Notes under the pieces: model-generated
Database searches by the model: none
Seen by the model: only the letters and a program-made list of their open reading frames with translations
Told to the model about the DNA's origin: nothing
Assembly (NCBI RefSeq): GCF_003573695.1
Contig: NC_039364.1
Span: 71,134,256-71,198,255 of the forward strand
Source of the DNA: Papaver somniferum
Lineage: Eukaryota; Streptophyta; Magnoliopsida; Ranunculales; Papaveraceae
DNA: 64,000 bases
Direction of reading: 5' to 3'
In this document: one piece after another, positions 25,043-37,400 of the stretch
How positions within the stretch are numbered: position 1 is the stretch's first letter
Layout of the letters: every line of letters starts with the position of its first letter
Position numbers and translations under genes: made by a program

Positions 25043-25310
25043 TACATGGGACAATCATAGTTCACGGACGCAAACACATATATCCCATAACAAGTTACAA
25101 TATCTAAAACTATAAAGATTAATACTGCAAAATCATCTTCCAAATAAACTTTAGAATTTAAATAAATAAATCTAAAAACATTGCAATATGAAAATCGTTG
25201 GAAATAGCTATGTGTACTCACAATAGCGGCTATTCGAAACCCTAGTTATCCTTCTTAAAACACAAGAATAAATTCTCATAAGAAGTTTCCTAGACAAAAA
25301 GAAAAATAAC

Positions 25311-25742
25311 TCAAGTTTCTTTGATAACATCATACCTTTGAAAGGGTCCATCAAAAAAGGTATCACTGATATCCTTGATTCTTTTGACCGTAGAGACTCC
25401 ATGTTCATGAGTTAGAACATTAACCTTCCGATCAAAAATGAGGGAAAGATTCCTAGCTTTCACACTGTCCAAGATGAATTTCTTCTGATTCCTGATCAAG
25501 ATCTTTTGATTATCAAGGATTTTGGTCTGACCATCAATAAGTTGATTTATTTGCAATTGAAGATTTGCAAATTCGACCCTAGAGTCATTCTGAAAAAGAA
25601 TGACAGATTCATCAATCCAGTAGTTGTACTCTTTCCTTTCAATCATCTTTTTCAAGACAAGTTCTTTAACAGAATCGCATCCTTTAATGTCTTCTTCCAT
25701 CTCAAGATTCACCACTTCTTGAGGTCTTGAGGAGTTCTCCAT
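25311..25742 (-). CDS. Post-pol accessory ORF of copia-like element, coiled coil
   Basis: 143-aa open frame. About residues 60-100 (LQLQINQLIDGQTKI, then ILIRNQKKFILDSV) have a heptad-like hydrophobic spacing typical of a coiled coil. No enzyme motif and no membrane segment are visible. It lies between the deletion junction and the 3' LTR, that is, downstream of where pol would have been. Copia SIRE-type elements often carry an extra env-like or coiled-coil ORF there. Function unknown. It could also be a chance survivor, since its N-terminus is next to an AT-rich junction. Confidence 0.4.
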   Translation of the reverse strand: MENSSRPQEVVNLEMEEDIKGCDSVKELVLKKMIERKEYNYWIDESVILFQNDSRVEFANLQLQINQLIDGQTKILDNQKILIRNQKKFILDSVKARNLSLIFDRKVNVLTHEHGVSTVKRIKDISDTFFDGPFQRYDVIKET

Positions 25743-25799
25743 TCCCCTTTTTTTTATTATTATTATTATGGAAGGAAAAACAATATATATATATATACA
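25743..25799. repeat. AT-rich microsatellite at deletion junction
   Basis: A T-run, (ATT)n and (AT)n tracts follow one another (TTTTTTTTATTATTATTATT, then ATATATATATATA). The right LTR's similarity to the left LTR begins immediately after, so this is where the deleted internal region was joined. Confidence 0.7.
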
Positions 25800-27029
25800 T
25801 ATATAGTCTTCGAATCAGGGTTTGCAATCAATGTTATCTTGGTAACAAAGCATTCAATATTCACTGTTAGATGAAAACCTGATTAGACTCAAGCTAATAT
25901 ATTTCAACTGTTAGATCGAACTTAGATTGTTACACACAAATGAAAAGTGACTTCATTTAGATATGAGTAACCGTACCTAAACATGTGCACCTTTGTTGGC
26001 TCAACAATAGTTAACCGAAGTTAGCCATATGAACACTTTCATATCAACCTTATTCATCTTAACCATAACTAGTTCAAATGACTCAAATGAAACTAGTTCT
26101 AGAGTTGTTCAATTGTTTATATTCTCATAGAAGTATACAAGACATAATTGAAGCAAAATCGATTTTGATTCACTCGAATCAAGTCATGAACATTATAGTC
26201 ACGGTTTTCAAAATATTGCATTTCTTATTATATAAATGTATTATTTCATGAAGAAATCGATTTTAGAACATAACCCACTCAAGTATGCAAACGGGTACCC
26301 ATACCTGAGTTCCCGGACCTTGACTAAACCAAACAGTACGCATACGGGTATGTATACCATGGTTCCCGAACTTGGATTACACATATGCAAGTACGCATAC
26401 TGTGCTTATATCCAATTGTTCTAAACTCTCATTTCAACCATTGAAACATTCTCGGAAAGACGACGATAGCTGTCTAACACAAACTATTAGCTTCAAAGCA
26501 ATTTTCAAGTGATCGAATGATCAATACAAAACATTCTGAGTCTACATCAAATAATTGTCTCACACAAATCATGTAAGATGTTACCAGGAGATTTTCACAT
26601 GATCATCTTTTGACTTTCGTCAAGAATATAAGATGAACTTGGTTAAAGCGAAAACTTACCAACACATATTTCGAGAAATATGTAAGCGAGTTAAACTCAA
26701 CTCGAAATATCAAATGTGTATAATTGAAGTCTATATAGCTATACGACTTTTGCCTCAAATAGGAGATAGAGTAGATAGAATTTTGAGTAATAGATGAGTT
26801 AAAGTCTCCACATACCTTTTGTTGATGAAGTTCCGCAAGCTCCCCTTAGTAGTTCTTCGTCTTCAATCGATGAACGCCGTGACGTCTAATGCTCAACTAC
26901 ACTTTCTATCCTAATCCAAGACTTATCTATAAGTAGACTAGAAATCAAGACTTATAGTTTTGGCAACCAAACTTGACAACAAGCTTGAGATAGCAACGCT
27001 TGCGAGTTCGACCTCGCAGTGCTCTAACA
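25796..27029 (-). repeat. 5' LTR (right), outer half only
   Basis: Aligns with 22612-23950 of the left LTR with scattered substitutions and the block deletion at about 26300. It ends GCTCTAACA followed by the ATTTT target duplication. Confidence 0.75.
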
Positions 27030-27659
27030 ATTTTTAATATTAACACATTATATGCTATTTAGCGATCGATTTTTGGGGCAATCACTAACTGCTAAGAAAA
27101 TATTATAAACAAAAATAAATTGAATCTACAAACTCAATACCCAATTCATAAAAGTCATAAAAACTGCTCCCTCCATTTCAAAATTTCTATTCTCTATTAT
27201 GTTGTCGTCAGTTTCAAAATTGTGTCCAGTTTCTTTTTGTAGTCGTATTTTTATAATAAACTCTCTAATATATCCTTAAACTTTTTATTTTTGACGGGAC
27301 CTAATTTAAAATATTAAAGAAATTTGTATAACTAAGGTACTAAATATATATCTTTCATTTCTTTTAAAAGAAAATATACTTATCTCCAAAAAATAGATTA
27401 TTTGAAAAGTTTATAATTCTTTAATTTTCTTTTTTCATTTCTTATTTGTAATCCTTCTAACAATTTTAGGTAGTTTTTAATACTAGCCATTTTATTAAAT
27501 GAAATAGGTAAATAATTAAGTAAAATACTGTAGTCTCCTTAATTTTTTGAAAATTAATCTTCAATTACAAGGGAGTGGATCGGTAACCTCGTAACAAGCT
27601 GAGCACCAACCCTTTTCTGAATGACAAGTCCAATTCTGTGAAAAATAAAATTACTAATT
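27030..27659. other. AT-rich spacer with a possible Stowaway-like MITE
   Basis: No gene. CTCCCTCCATTTCAAAA at 27170 and ACAAGGGAGTGG near 27570 resemble the ends of Tc1/Mariner Stowaway MITEs (CTCCCTCC type), which would give an element of about 410 bp. The inverted match beyond the first few bases is weak, so this is only a candidate. Confidence 0.3.
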
Positions 27660-28392
27660 TTATAATAGAAATCATGGCCGGCTATGCAACACCAATCTCT
27701 TCAGAAAACCACCATGTCCTCTCCAAGCTCGCCAAGAGTGGAGAAAGATAAAAAACCCAAACCATAACCATGAGCACTGCATTTATCCAAATACTTCTTG
27801 CGCTTATGAGTAACAACATTAGAGATTGCAAGGACAGATATGAAAACACGAACACTCCCTCCGATAAAAGAAGAAACACCTGTGATATCAAAACAAGTAT
27901 CTTGGCCATTTTACCAATTATAAACAAGGATATCATCCTACCTCAAGGAAGAACCATCATCAGAAAGAAGACCTAAAGCAACTTCCTTCCTAGCAGGTAC
28001 ACCATCTTTAAAACAAGCATCAGCCAAAATATTCCGAACAAGGTCATGCCGAAACTTTAGGCCAACATCTCTAGCACAATGGAAGGCGTGATCACCAAAC
28101 ACATCCATCTCTCTACTGCAACTGGAACAAGAACTGCCTTCTTCAAAAAAGGGGATAACCAAACGGTGTCAAATGACTGAGGAAAATTGACGTGGTCCAA
28201 TGCATTGATTAAGCCCACTGATAGGAATAACCATGAGATAGTCCTGAGCATGGTTTGTTTTGTTGCATTGCCATAGAATTAAGTCATGCTCTGACATGGA
28301 ATACTTTGTATGCATTTCTTTTTTCACAGTGTTGAAGTAAGGAACTGCCAGGGTTTTCATAAGATGGGAGGCAGTGTCGATAACGCTAAAAG
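27660..28392 (-). pseudogene. Reverse-transcriptase-like gene, C-terminal part
   Basis: Minus-strand frames give a Cys/His motif (CSSCSREMDVFGDHAFHC, then KFRHDLVRNILADACFK), VARKE-type sequence, and after a frame change a C-terminal part with GLGFLSFSTLGELGEDMV. This matches the end of a plant protein family with a central reverse transcriptase domain and zinc-finger-like ends. The segment continues in frame from the part at 41849-44160 when the inserted retrotransposon and one copy of its target duplication are left out. Frameshifts in the last 250 bp show it was already decaying or has decayed since. Confidence 0.65.
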
Positions 28393-29249
28393 TGTGAGCA
28401 CACAAACCACGAGGGGGTCCGAACGCTCACAATCAATCATTATCATCTAAAGAGATTATGATGATGGTACCCTGGTGTTGATTCATTGGCTCAAAACCTT
28501 CGGGTTTATCATGGCCTCATCCAACAACTCCATGCGTGGCGTTTGTGCATGTGATATAAGTATTAAGGAAAACAAAACATATAAGTAAACATGCACGGAG
28601 CTAAATGAATGTAAAGTGCTGAAATGTAAATAAGACCAAGGTTTACGTGGTTCAGCACTAAGGCCTACATCCACGGGGTTTGTTGTTTTACTATGTTCTT
28701 CACGGTTACATGAATAGTTGAATGACTTTTGGGGTTTACATGTTTCTCTCCTCTAAGGGATTAACTTACCCTTACTATTTCTCTCTCTCTCTCTCCTTTC
28801 CTTCCTGATCTTTTCGATCCCCCTTCCTCTTGGTGGAGATTGGGTATTTATAAGGTTAGAACGTGGGACCCATCTCTGAAGACCGTTGGAACCTTATCTT
28901 CTTGTGTCCTTGCGTCCATCACGCGGAGGTCTGCGTTTGCCCCTTGATCCCGCAGAGGCATCCTCGCTCGTTCCACAGGTTGGTCGACACGTACACTGCT
29001 CAGAGTGTTTAATGTGGGTAGTTGAGGGGTCTGCTCGTGTCAGACAAGTGTCTTCTGCCCCTGTCAGTCCGTGTCAGCTAACTTTCTCTCCACCGTTGAT
29101 CTTAGCTCCTCTTTTGGGGATGAGATAAAGTAACTCCTCGGGGTTTATTTGGTGTTTCGTGACGCATCATGTTTTGATGTTTTGGCCTGCATGCTTTCCA
29201 CGTACCTTTTTATATACACGTGTCTGATAGTGAGATATATGTGTACACA
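28393..29249 (-). repeat. 3' LTR (left) of Tat element
   Basis: 857 bp, TGTGAGCACAC ... GTGTACACA. About five substitutions from the right LTR. A CT microsatellite (about 28780-28797) and a TATA-like minus-strand box (28841-28852) lie within. The same LTR must also host the 5' side of the antisense gene. Confidence 0.95.
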
Positions 29250-29250
29250 A

Positions 29251-29268
29251 TTTGCCCCTTTTCTTCGG
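29251..29268 (-). other. Polypurine tract of Tat element
   Basis: Minus-strand GAAGAAAAGGGGCAAAT lies directly before the 3' LTR. It is the expected primer for second-strand synthesis. Confidence 0.8.
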
Positions 29269-29517
29269 GCTTGAATGACTAATGGGTGCCTTGAAGAAAA
29301 ACTATCGTCGCATATTCTTCTCACTCCTAATAACTTCTCCTAGATACTTGGGCACGTCTTTTATTCGTGCATTAACTGCTTATGTAACGTGCACGTTTCC
29401 CATTCCTCCCTTAATTTCCTTCTCTTTCTTTCGGGTATTTTAAGGATAGAAAGAAAATTTAATTTCATTCTTCCTAAACACTCTCTCAGTTTTCATTCTT
29501 TTTTCGTGGTTTAAATT

Positions 29518-29627
29518 TTCTGTCTGTCTTCATTGAACCTGTGACCTTAAATTCTCTGTCAGTCTTCATTGCACCTGTGATCTTAAATTCTCTGTCAGTC
29601 TTCATTGCACCTGTGATCTTAAATTCT
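29518..29627 (+). repeat. 36-bp tandem repeat, three copies
   Basis: CTCTGTCAGTCTTCATTG recurs with a 36-bp period (about 29518, 29554, 29590). It lies in the presumed 5' untranslated exon of the antisense gene. Confidence 0.85.
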
Positions 29628-29690
29628 CTCCACCTTAGCATTAATCACGCCCGCTTCTCCTGTTTGTTTCTTCTACTGCTGTTTTTGCCG

Positions 29691-29986
29691 GTAAGTTTTT
29701 CTTTTCTTTATTTCCACCGTTTTATGCTGTGTTGATTTGTGAATTCTCTGCTACTGTTGTTCCTTGTTTGTGATGAAGAACTTCTTCTGATGCTTGCATA
29801 CTAGTTTGCCCCTGTTCTTCATCTTAAATTAAGGAAGCCATTACTTCGAGGGTGAAATTTTGAGCATGTATACTAATTTTAGGGTTGCTACGTTATCGTG
29901 GTTGTATTGCTATGGATGTGTTTTTTGATTTTTGGTAATGTTTTTTGATTGTGTGTAACTTGTTCTTGATTTTATTCTTTCTGCAG
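29691..29986 (+). other. Probable 5'-UTR intron of antisense gene
   Basis: A good donor (CCG|GTAAGTTTTT) at 29691 and a strong acceptor (pyrimidine tract then CTGCAG) ending at 29986, two bases before the ATG at 29989. Leader introns are common in plant genes. Inferred from splice signals only. Confidence 0.55.
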
Positions 29987-29988
29987 CC

Positions 29989-32900
29989 ATGTCTGACCGT
30001 CCGCGGCCTACTTATCAGACTCCTGATTCTGGGTTATCGAGATCTCCTCCGCGTCGAGAGTCTCAAGATGATGTTCGTCGGAGTCGAGTTTCTTCTGGAG
30101 CGAAAGCCTCGTCCTCTAGGGAAGAGATTCCTCCGATAATTCCGTCTGGTTCTCGAAGAGTCTTTGACCGCTCAGTGGATCGTCCTCGTGATGATACTAG
30201 GAGTACGCAGGCTCCGCCCCGCGCTGTCGCTTTTGACATTCCTCCTCTACGTTCGTTAGTGCCCGAGCATCATCTACGGTCTTCTCCAAATTTTAAAGGG
30301 AAGAATACGAAGGGTGTAGCTCCTAGGGTTGAATCTTCAAAGAATCCCCCCGTGAAGAGAAAAGCTTCGGAAGCGTTCGTTAGTTCATCCGGCCCCGCCG
30401 AGGAGGATGAGGCTGCTCCCTTGATACGCAGTGTCTCTGTTAGCAGGAAAAAAGTAACCTTCAAGCATATCGATCTTGAAATATTCAAGGAAAAGCATGA
30501 GCTTCAAGCCTTCGGGGTTCGTTTCTATGCCCCTGAGGATGATATTACGTATGAGCTTATCTCCAAGTATGAGTTCGATGAATTTCATTTGTTAACGACG
30601 GTTGGGGCATTCGAAGCTGGTCTCATGCTGCCGTTGTACAAATCAGGTGATTCCTTCTACTACGACGTGCTCGCTAGTCGTGAGGGTTCTTCCACCAATA
30701 CTCATAGCCGTTCCGTATCCCAACTATCGGGGAATTATCTCCGCGCCCTGAAGGAATGCTATCTGCGGAGTAAGGGGGAAACGTCGATGACTTGTTACGT
30801 CCCCAATCCCATGGAGAAGGAATGGTATACTCCTGAGAATTTCAATAACTCCTTCGGTGATTACGTCAATAGTAGGAATCGCAAGCCGTGGAGTGTCAGC
30901 CTTCGGAATCTCCCTGCTCCTCGAGGCGAGATTCTTCTGTTAAATGAGGTCAGCGATGCCAAGCTGAAGTATGTTCCTGGCACGGAGGCGTCCAGTCGTC
31001 GGAAACTCTTCCCCGCGCGAGAGAGGATCAAGCGCGATCATGACTACGAGTGGCACGCCACCGTTATCGAGATAGTTGGTCCGTGGGCTTACGGTTGGAT
31101 TCCTGGTCCCCGCGGTTGGCGGACTACCAAGAATAGTAAGCCGCGCGAGTCTCCTCCTGTTCGCTATGCAGATTTCTGCCCCTGGCGTATGAACTTTGCG
31201 GGCATGAATTTTCCTTATGCCCTGGACGTCGTAGAGGGAGACGAGGAGGATGGTTCCGGTGCTATACTCCCACCGAAGAATATCTCAGCTGCTCAGGTAC
31301 GCAGATTCTAGCTGCGCTTCTTTTTTAGAACTTCCATCAGACGGGAAAAATAATTCTTTTTGTGGTGTTGGTTTCAGGTATTGAAGAAGAAAAAGATTAG
31401 GCCGAAGCAGTCTTCTACTACGGTGATGGGCGAGGTTGAAGCCCAAGAAGAAGTTACTAGTCCAGTGAACGAAGAGTTTGCTGAGGACGAGATTACAGAT
31501 GGGGAGGAACGTACTGGTACCTCCCCTATCAATGTCGAAGAAGAGGTCTTCGCTGGTCACGCTGGTGATGAAGGAAGGAACAAAGCTGTGGTGGCTGATG
31601 ACGTTGTTATCGGGGATGTTTCCGTCCCTGCTGGTGATGTCGCGGATACCCTTCCCACTTCTCAAGAATTTTCTTTTGATCGGAAGTATTCCACGGGGGA
31701 GTTCTTTGACGAAGCCCTCGATTTTCCCGAGGACTTCTCTTTACTTTCCCCCAATGATGATTGGGATATTCTTGGTGGTGATGGTAATGGGGATGCTACT
31801 GTAGAAGATGTTGGTGCGGAGGAGCCTGCTGTGCATGTAGGCGCGGAGGAGCATGCCAACATTCGTGCTGAGGGGGTCGTGTCAGAGAAAGGAAAATCTG
31901 TCGTTGATGCGCCTGCCGATAATCTTCCCCAGTCGCCGACGTCTGAGGGTGAGGACGCCATCATGGATTGGTTTAAGGAAAAGAATCTTCTGTTTGTCTC
32001 TCATCCCGCTCCTGTTGTTTCTTGGGAAAAGGAATCAACCGCGTATACCCGTCGCATGATGGAGATGTCTTCTAAGGCGCAGGTGTCTGAAGCCTGGGGA
32101 AAAAGTTTGACTGTTCCCGAAGCTACCCTTGTGCCGGAGCCTCCTACTTCCGTTGCCGATATGATGGCCATCGCCGACGGGTATCAATATGGCTTTCCGC
32201 AGCAGCGTGTGCTGGAGGTAAATTTTCGTACATACTTCTACGTGACGATCAGACGCTTCGGTGAAATAATGTTTTTTCATCTTGATGTGTAGATGATGAG
32301 GAGCGAGCATTGTAACCACGTGCTGTATCAGTTATTCAAAGCGAAATCTCTGAATCTCGAGGCTAAGCTTCGTCACCGAGAAAAGGAATTATCTGCGGCT
32401 GAGGTGGAAATAGAAGAGCTGAAGAAAAGCCTCAAGGAGAAAGAAAAGCTGGGTGAAGCAGAGGATGATCTTCGTTCAGAACTTGTTGCAGTGCGCGCTG
32501 AGTTAGAGCAAACTCGTAGCCAAGTTTCCACTTTCACAGGTTTGGTTCTTTTCCCTCGCCGTATGTCATCATTCTTTTATCTCTTAGTTGTTCTGTCTGA
32601 GTCTCCCCACCCTATCTCCAGTGGGTGGCGTCCCCGAGCTGATATGGCTTCGAAACGAAAGAGCTCGGCAAAAATCTCGTATTAGAGATTTGGTTGAGAA
32701 AATTAAGAGTGAAGCTAAGAAATGGGATGCTCGGGCTGAGGTATGGCGCGCGCGGCATGTTCAGATGGTCGACATGCAAAATATGTACAACCATGATCGT
32801 GCTTTATTTAATGGCACACTGCTGTGGACCCGTGATAATATGCGGGAAGCCCGTGAGCGCACTTCCTTGTTGGAATCTAGGATTCAGCTGTTGGAAGAAG

Positions 32901-33762
32901 AATTACAGACGACTCGATCCATTCCTCTTTCAAGGGTCCAGGATAATATGCTCTGTCTTGCCAGAGAAAGAGATGATGCTCGTGCTGAAGTCTACGCTCT
33001 CAGCAATGCTCTTTCCGCGTCTCGTGCCGACGTAGCTCGTCATCCTGAGTCTGAGAGGAATCTTGAAGTGTGCATGTACAGACTCAGCAAAGGGGTCTCA
33101 GAGATAAATAAAGAGGTCGACCACCTTCGTCATAGGGACTCGATGAAGCAGGTAGAATTAGATGCCTGTCAATTTACTCTCACCAACCTTCAACTAGACT
33201 ATAAGAAATTATCCGCGGAATATGATCATCTTGATGAAGCGCGAGATGCGGTTGTTAATGAGTATGAAGAGGCTTCGGCTTGTGTCGAAGGTATAATCCC
33301 ATTTCATCGAGTGTGACCTTGTTTTTTTTCTACGCTAACTCCGTGGTGTTGTCTTTTTCAGAGCTCGAGGGACGCCTTCGCGTCACAAATGAAAAACTTG
33401 AAAAGGCTCAATCTTCCTTAGCGCAGCAGGAAGAACAGACCAATCACTTCAAGAATTTAGCAGCAACCCGCGAGGAGGCCGTTGGTGCTGCTTCTAGAGA
33501 AGTGAATCGGCTATCTTCGTTATTATCCCAAGCCCAACAGCGGACAACAGTTATTAAACACAAGGCTCGTTGTCAATTGGCTGAGGAGACGAACAAGATG
33601 CTGGAGAGGATAGAACTTGGCCTAAGGAATGAACATGGTCTCGTGAAGAACTATCCTCGTCGTCCCGTTCCTTCTGCCTTGCCCAGCTCCTCGGGCCCCT
33701 CTTCTGGTGGGAGCGTCCCATCAAGTCTTCGGAATAATCCTGCCGATGGGGCCGCCACTTAG
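29989..33762 (+). CDS. Antisense accessory gene of Tat element, 1154 aa
   Basis: Exons 29989-31296, 31378-32217, 32293-32539, 32622-33290 and 33362-33762 join with GT-AG introns into 3465 nt with no internal stop. The N-terminal 150 residues are basic, Arg/Ser/Pro-rich. Residues about 160-330 contain FGVRFYAPEDDITYELISKY and FEAGLMLPLYKS and resemble the 'putative gypsy type transposon' domain (Pfam Transposase_28, despite the name not a shown transposase). Exon 2 is acidic. Exons 3-5 are long coiled coils (EKELSAAEVEIEELKKSL, REDDARAEV-like heptads). The gene runs opposite to gag-pol, as additional ORFs do in several Tat elements. The function of this family is unknown. Its introns are only spliceable on the plus-strand transcript, so genomic RNA keeps them. 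It is intact while pol is not. Confidence 0.8.
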
Positions 33763-34434
33763 GTAGAGATCGCAGCGTTCTGTAGGATCTGCGGCATCAT
33801 TATACTTTTTGTAATCATGTAACAAGGATATTTTTTGCTGATGATCCTGTAAAAGGAATATTTTTTGATTGTGTATCCTTGACTTTGGCCTTTCACTTCT
33901 TGTAATCACCCTTTATGAAATGAATCCTCTTCTTGATATACCTACAATGTTGTTTTGTTTTTATTTTAAGTATTTGTGAAAAAACAAAACAAAAGTTTTT
34001 AAGTGTTTTTGAGTGCGATACTGAAGGAAGGTACCTTCGTGATCGTCTTGAGACCTGTCACCCCGCTGGCGAATCCTGGGCCAGAGGATTCCCAGACGGT
34101 GGGGGCCGGGGCAACGTTCTAGGATATGGGATTAAAATATTTACGCACCCATTCCGTCGACCCGTTGCCTTAAGATTGGTTGGGTATCTCTTTCTGCTGG
34201 GTGCCTTCCCCCTGGTCCTACACTTATGGACACTGATGGGGGAGCCCTGAGAGATTGTAGATTAACTACTTTCCCCAATATTGTAGGTAGATTCCACTGA
34301 CTTGATAATTTGAAAGCTTGTTTGATTGATAAGTTGAGGTCTGCAATTCCTCTTCCAGAGATAGAAACATGTGGAGCGGTCAGGCTCCCTTCTTCTTCTG
34401 GTACATTCCAAGCAGATTCAAATCTGCGTTGCTT
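33763..34434. other. Spacer between convergent antisense gene and pol
   Basis: No gene. It contains the presumed 3' UTR of the antisense gene (AATGAA-type signals at about 33918-33925), a GC-rich stretch GGTGGGGGCCGGGGCAACG at about 34098, and the 3' region after the integrase stop on the minus strand. Confidence 0.5.
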
Positions 34435-37400
34435 CTATGGGAAGTATGGTTTGAGCCATTTAGCATTCCAAGGATGCTGGAGGACCTCGCCTTTTAGATT
34501 ACGAAGGTAGTAGGAACCGTTACCCGCAATGTCGTGGATCATAAAAGGTCCTCCCCATGTAGGTGCTAACTTTCCCCATTTCTTTTCTTGCTGATACCGT
34601 GGGATTGTTCTCAACACATACTGTCCCTCTACAAAATTCCGTAGCTTTACCTTTTTGTTGTACTCCCTTGCTAGTCTTCGTTGATAATTTTCCATCTTTT
34701 GCAATGCTACTTCCCTTCTTCCTTCCAAGTCGTCCAACCTTTCTAACATCATATCTGTTGTGAGGTTTTTCTCCCAAGCTTCGGTCTTCGTGGTTGGCAT
34801 GAGGATTTCCGTAGGTATGACTGCTTCAGCTCCATAAGTTAGAAGAAACGGGGATTCCCCGGTAGCGGATCTTCGTGTTGTCCTGTATGCCCATAAGACA
34901 TTGTGCAGTTGTTCGCACCATCTTCCCTTATGCTCGTCTAATTGTTTTTTGAGTATAAGGGCGAGGGTCTTGTTGGTAGATTCCGCTTGTCCGTTGCTTT
35001 GAGGGTATATGGGGGTGGACTTGTTCTTTCTTATTTTGAAAGTGTCGAAGAGCATGTCTATATTTTTTCCCTGTAATTGCTTGCCGTTATCAGATACAAT
35101 TTCAGCAGGTATACCAAATCTGCAAATGATGTTCTGGAATATGAAAGTGAACACATCCGCGTCTCTGATCCTGGCCAAGGCCTTAGCCTCCACCCATTTA
35201 CTGAAGTAGTCCGTGGCTACTATCAAAAATCGTCTCTTCCCTGATCCTTCGATGAAAGGCCCGACGATGTCTACGCCCCATTTTGCAAATGGCCACGGGC
35301 TATCGACAGAGTTTAACATTGTTGCCGGCGCGTGGATCTTTTTCGCGAAGCGCTGACATTCTTCACATCGTCGGGACATCCTCGCGGCATCTTGTATCAT
35401 TGTCGGCCAGTAATATCCTTGCGTTTTTGCTTTGTCATCTAGTGATCTCATGCCGCTATGATTCCCCGCGTCACCATAATGGATATCATTTAGAATTTGA
35501 TGCCCCTCTTTCCGGGACAAGCAGCGTAGTAATGGTCCAAGGAAGGATTTCCTATACAGGACCCCCTCCCGAAGATCATATCTTCCCACTTTGGAGAGTA
35601 TCTTCCTAGCTTGTTTCCGATCCGCAGGTAAGCTTCCTTTTTCGAGAAAGGCATGTATTGTCACCCTCCAGTCATCTTCGTTGTTGAAGTCTTCGTCTTG
35701 ATTTGCTCTTGACAGGATGTCCTCTTCATCAAAGTCATTATGGATGTCTTCTCCTACCTGGTCTTCGATATTTTCTTCCATCACATCTTGATTGGTAGCG
35801 AAGGAGAATTGAGATGCAATCGAAGGCTCGTATACCCTTGTTATTTTAATACCTTCGGCATTTTTATCCCTCAGCATGGATGATATATATGATAGGGCAT
35901 CCGCGTGCCTGAGGTCCCTTCTGCATAAGTGCCGGAACTTAATGTTCGGGATTTGTGATGCCAATGTTTGGACCAAGGCCATGTAAGCTGAAGGGTGTCA
36001 TTGTACACATTATACTCGAGCCCTATTTGCCGTATGACAAGCTGCGAATCACTTGTCAGCCTTACATAGGTTACCCCCATCTCTATTATTATACGTAGGT
36101 CATGTACGACAGCTTCGTATTCAACAATGTTGTTGGTATGCTCTTTGAATTCCAATCTAAGTGCCTGTATAATCCTTTCTCTAGTTGGGGTGATAATGAC
36201 AATACCTATTCCTGCTCCTTCCTTATTTTTAGATCCGTCGACAAAGACTTCCCATTGTCTATGACTCGCAGGTTCGAGGATATCCATTGGATCCTTGATT
36301 TCTTCCTCGGCTTCTGGTATTCCCTTAATCTCTTCGTCGTTGTCAAGGGGGAGGTCTGCTAAGAAATCTGCCAGCACTTGGGACTTCTGAGAATGTTGAA
36401 TTTCATGAATAATGTTGAATTGGTCCAGATGGGTGTTCCATTTGGCTATTCGGCCCACTTTTCCCGTGCTTTTGAGGACTGCTTCCAATGGTGCTTTGCA
36501 TGGTACCCTGACGAGGTGAGTTAGGAAGTAGGTTCTCAGTTTTTGGGTAGCCCATACCAGTGCGAGGATGAGTTGTTCAATCTTAGTATAATTTCTTTCC
36601 GCGGAATTGAGTGTCTTGCTGACGTAATAGATAGGCTGTTCTACCTTTGTATTGGTTTTGACTAATACCGCGCTGACTGCGTCCTCCGTTGCTGCTATGT
36701 ACAGTGCCAAAACTTCATCAGGGTCTGGCTTCTGCAGGATCGGGATTGAAGCTAGATGTTCTTTGATTTTTTGGAATGCTTCCTCGCATTCGGCGGTCCA
36801 TTCGAACCTGCTCCCTTTTTTAAGAATATTGAAGAAATGTTTGCATTTGTCCGAAGACCGTGCAATAAATCTGCCCAACGCTGCTATGGACCCATTGAGC
36901 TTCTGCACTTCCTTCAGATTCTTTGGGGACGACATCTCTACTATGGCTTGAATCTTCGCTGGGTCTACCTTGATGCCCCTTTTCGTCACCAGATACCCGA
37001 GGAACTTCCCCGAGGTGACACCGAAAGTACATTTCTCCGGATTCACTTTCATGTGATGCTGTCTCATTGCTTCGAAGATATTCCTCAGGTCCTGGTGGTG
37101 ATTTTTACGCAGCTTGATTTTGACGAGCATGTCGTCCACGTAGACTTCTAGGGTTCCTCCAATCCATGGCTTGAAGATAGCATCGACCATCCTTTGGTAT
37201 GTTGCCCCTGCGTTTCGGAGCCCGAAAGGCATTCTGGTATAGCAATAAAGGCCATGTGGGGTATAGAACGCTGTGTGTGGCTGATCTTCTTCTGCCAGGG
37301 CTACTTGGTTGTAACCAGAATGTCCATCCATGAATGATAGTTCTTCGTATCCTTCTACTGCTTCTACCAGCTGGTCTATGCTCGGTAGGGGATAGCTGTC

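Larger units (their letters stand above)
21474..27029 (-). mobile_element. Internally deleted Ty1/copia-like retrotransposon
   Basis: Outer ends read TG...CA and are flanked by the 5-bp direct repeat ATTTT (21469-21473 and 27030-27034), so the insertion borders are intact. The left LTR is full length (21474-23950). The right LTR keeps only its outer 1.23 kb (about 25796-27029). Between them lies 1.85 kb with no gag, protease, integrase or reverse transcriptase. Orientation is minus: a purine-rich tract (GAGAAAGAGGGAGAT) precedes the left LTR on that strand. One deletion removed the inner part of the 5' LTR, the primer site, and gag-pol. Confidence 0.75.

Noticed and set aside
28886..29128. 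80-aa plus-strand frame (also at 41485-41727)
   Set aside because: Present in both LTR copies with no domain; a chance frame in a GC-richer part of the LTR.
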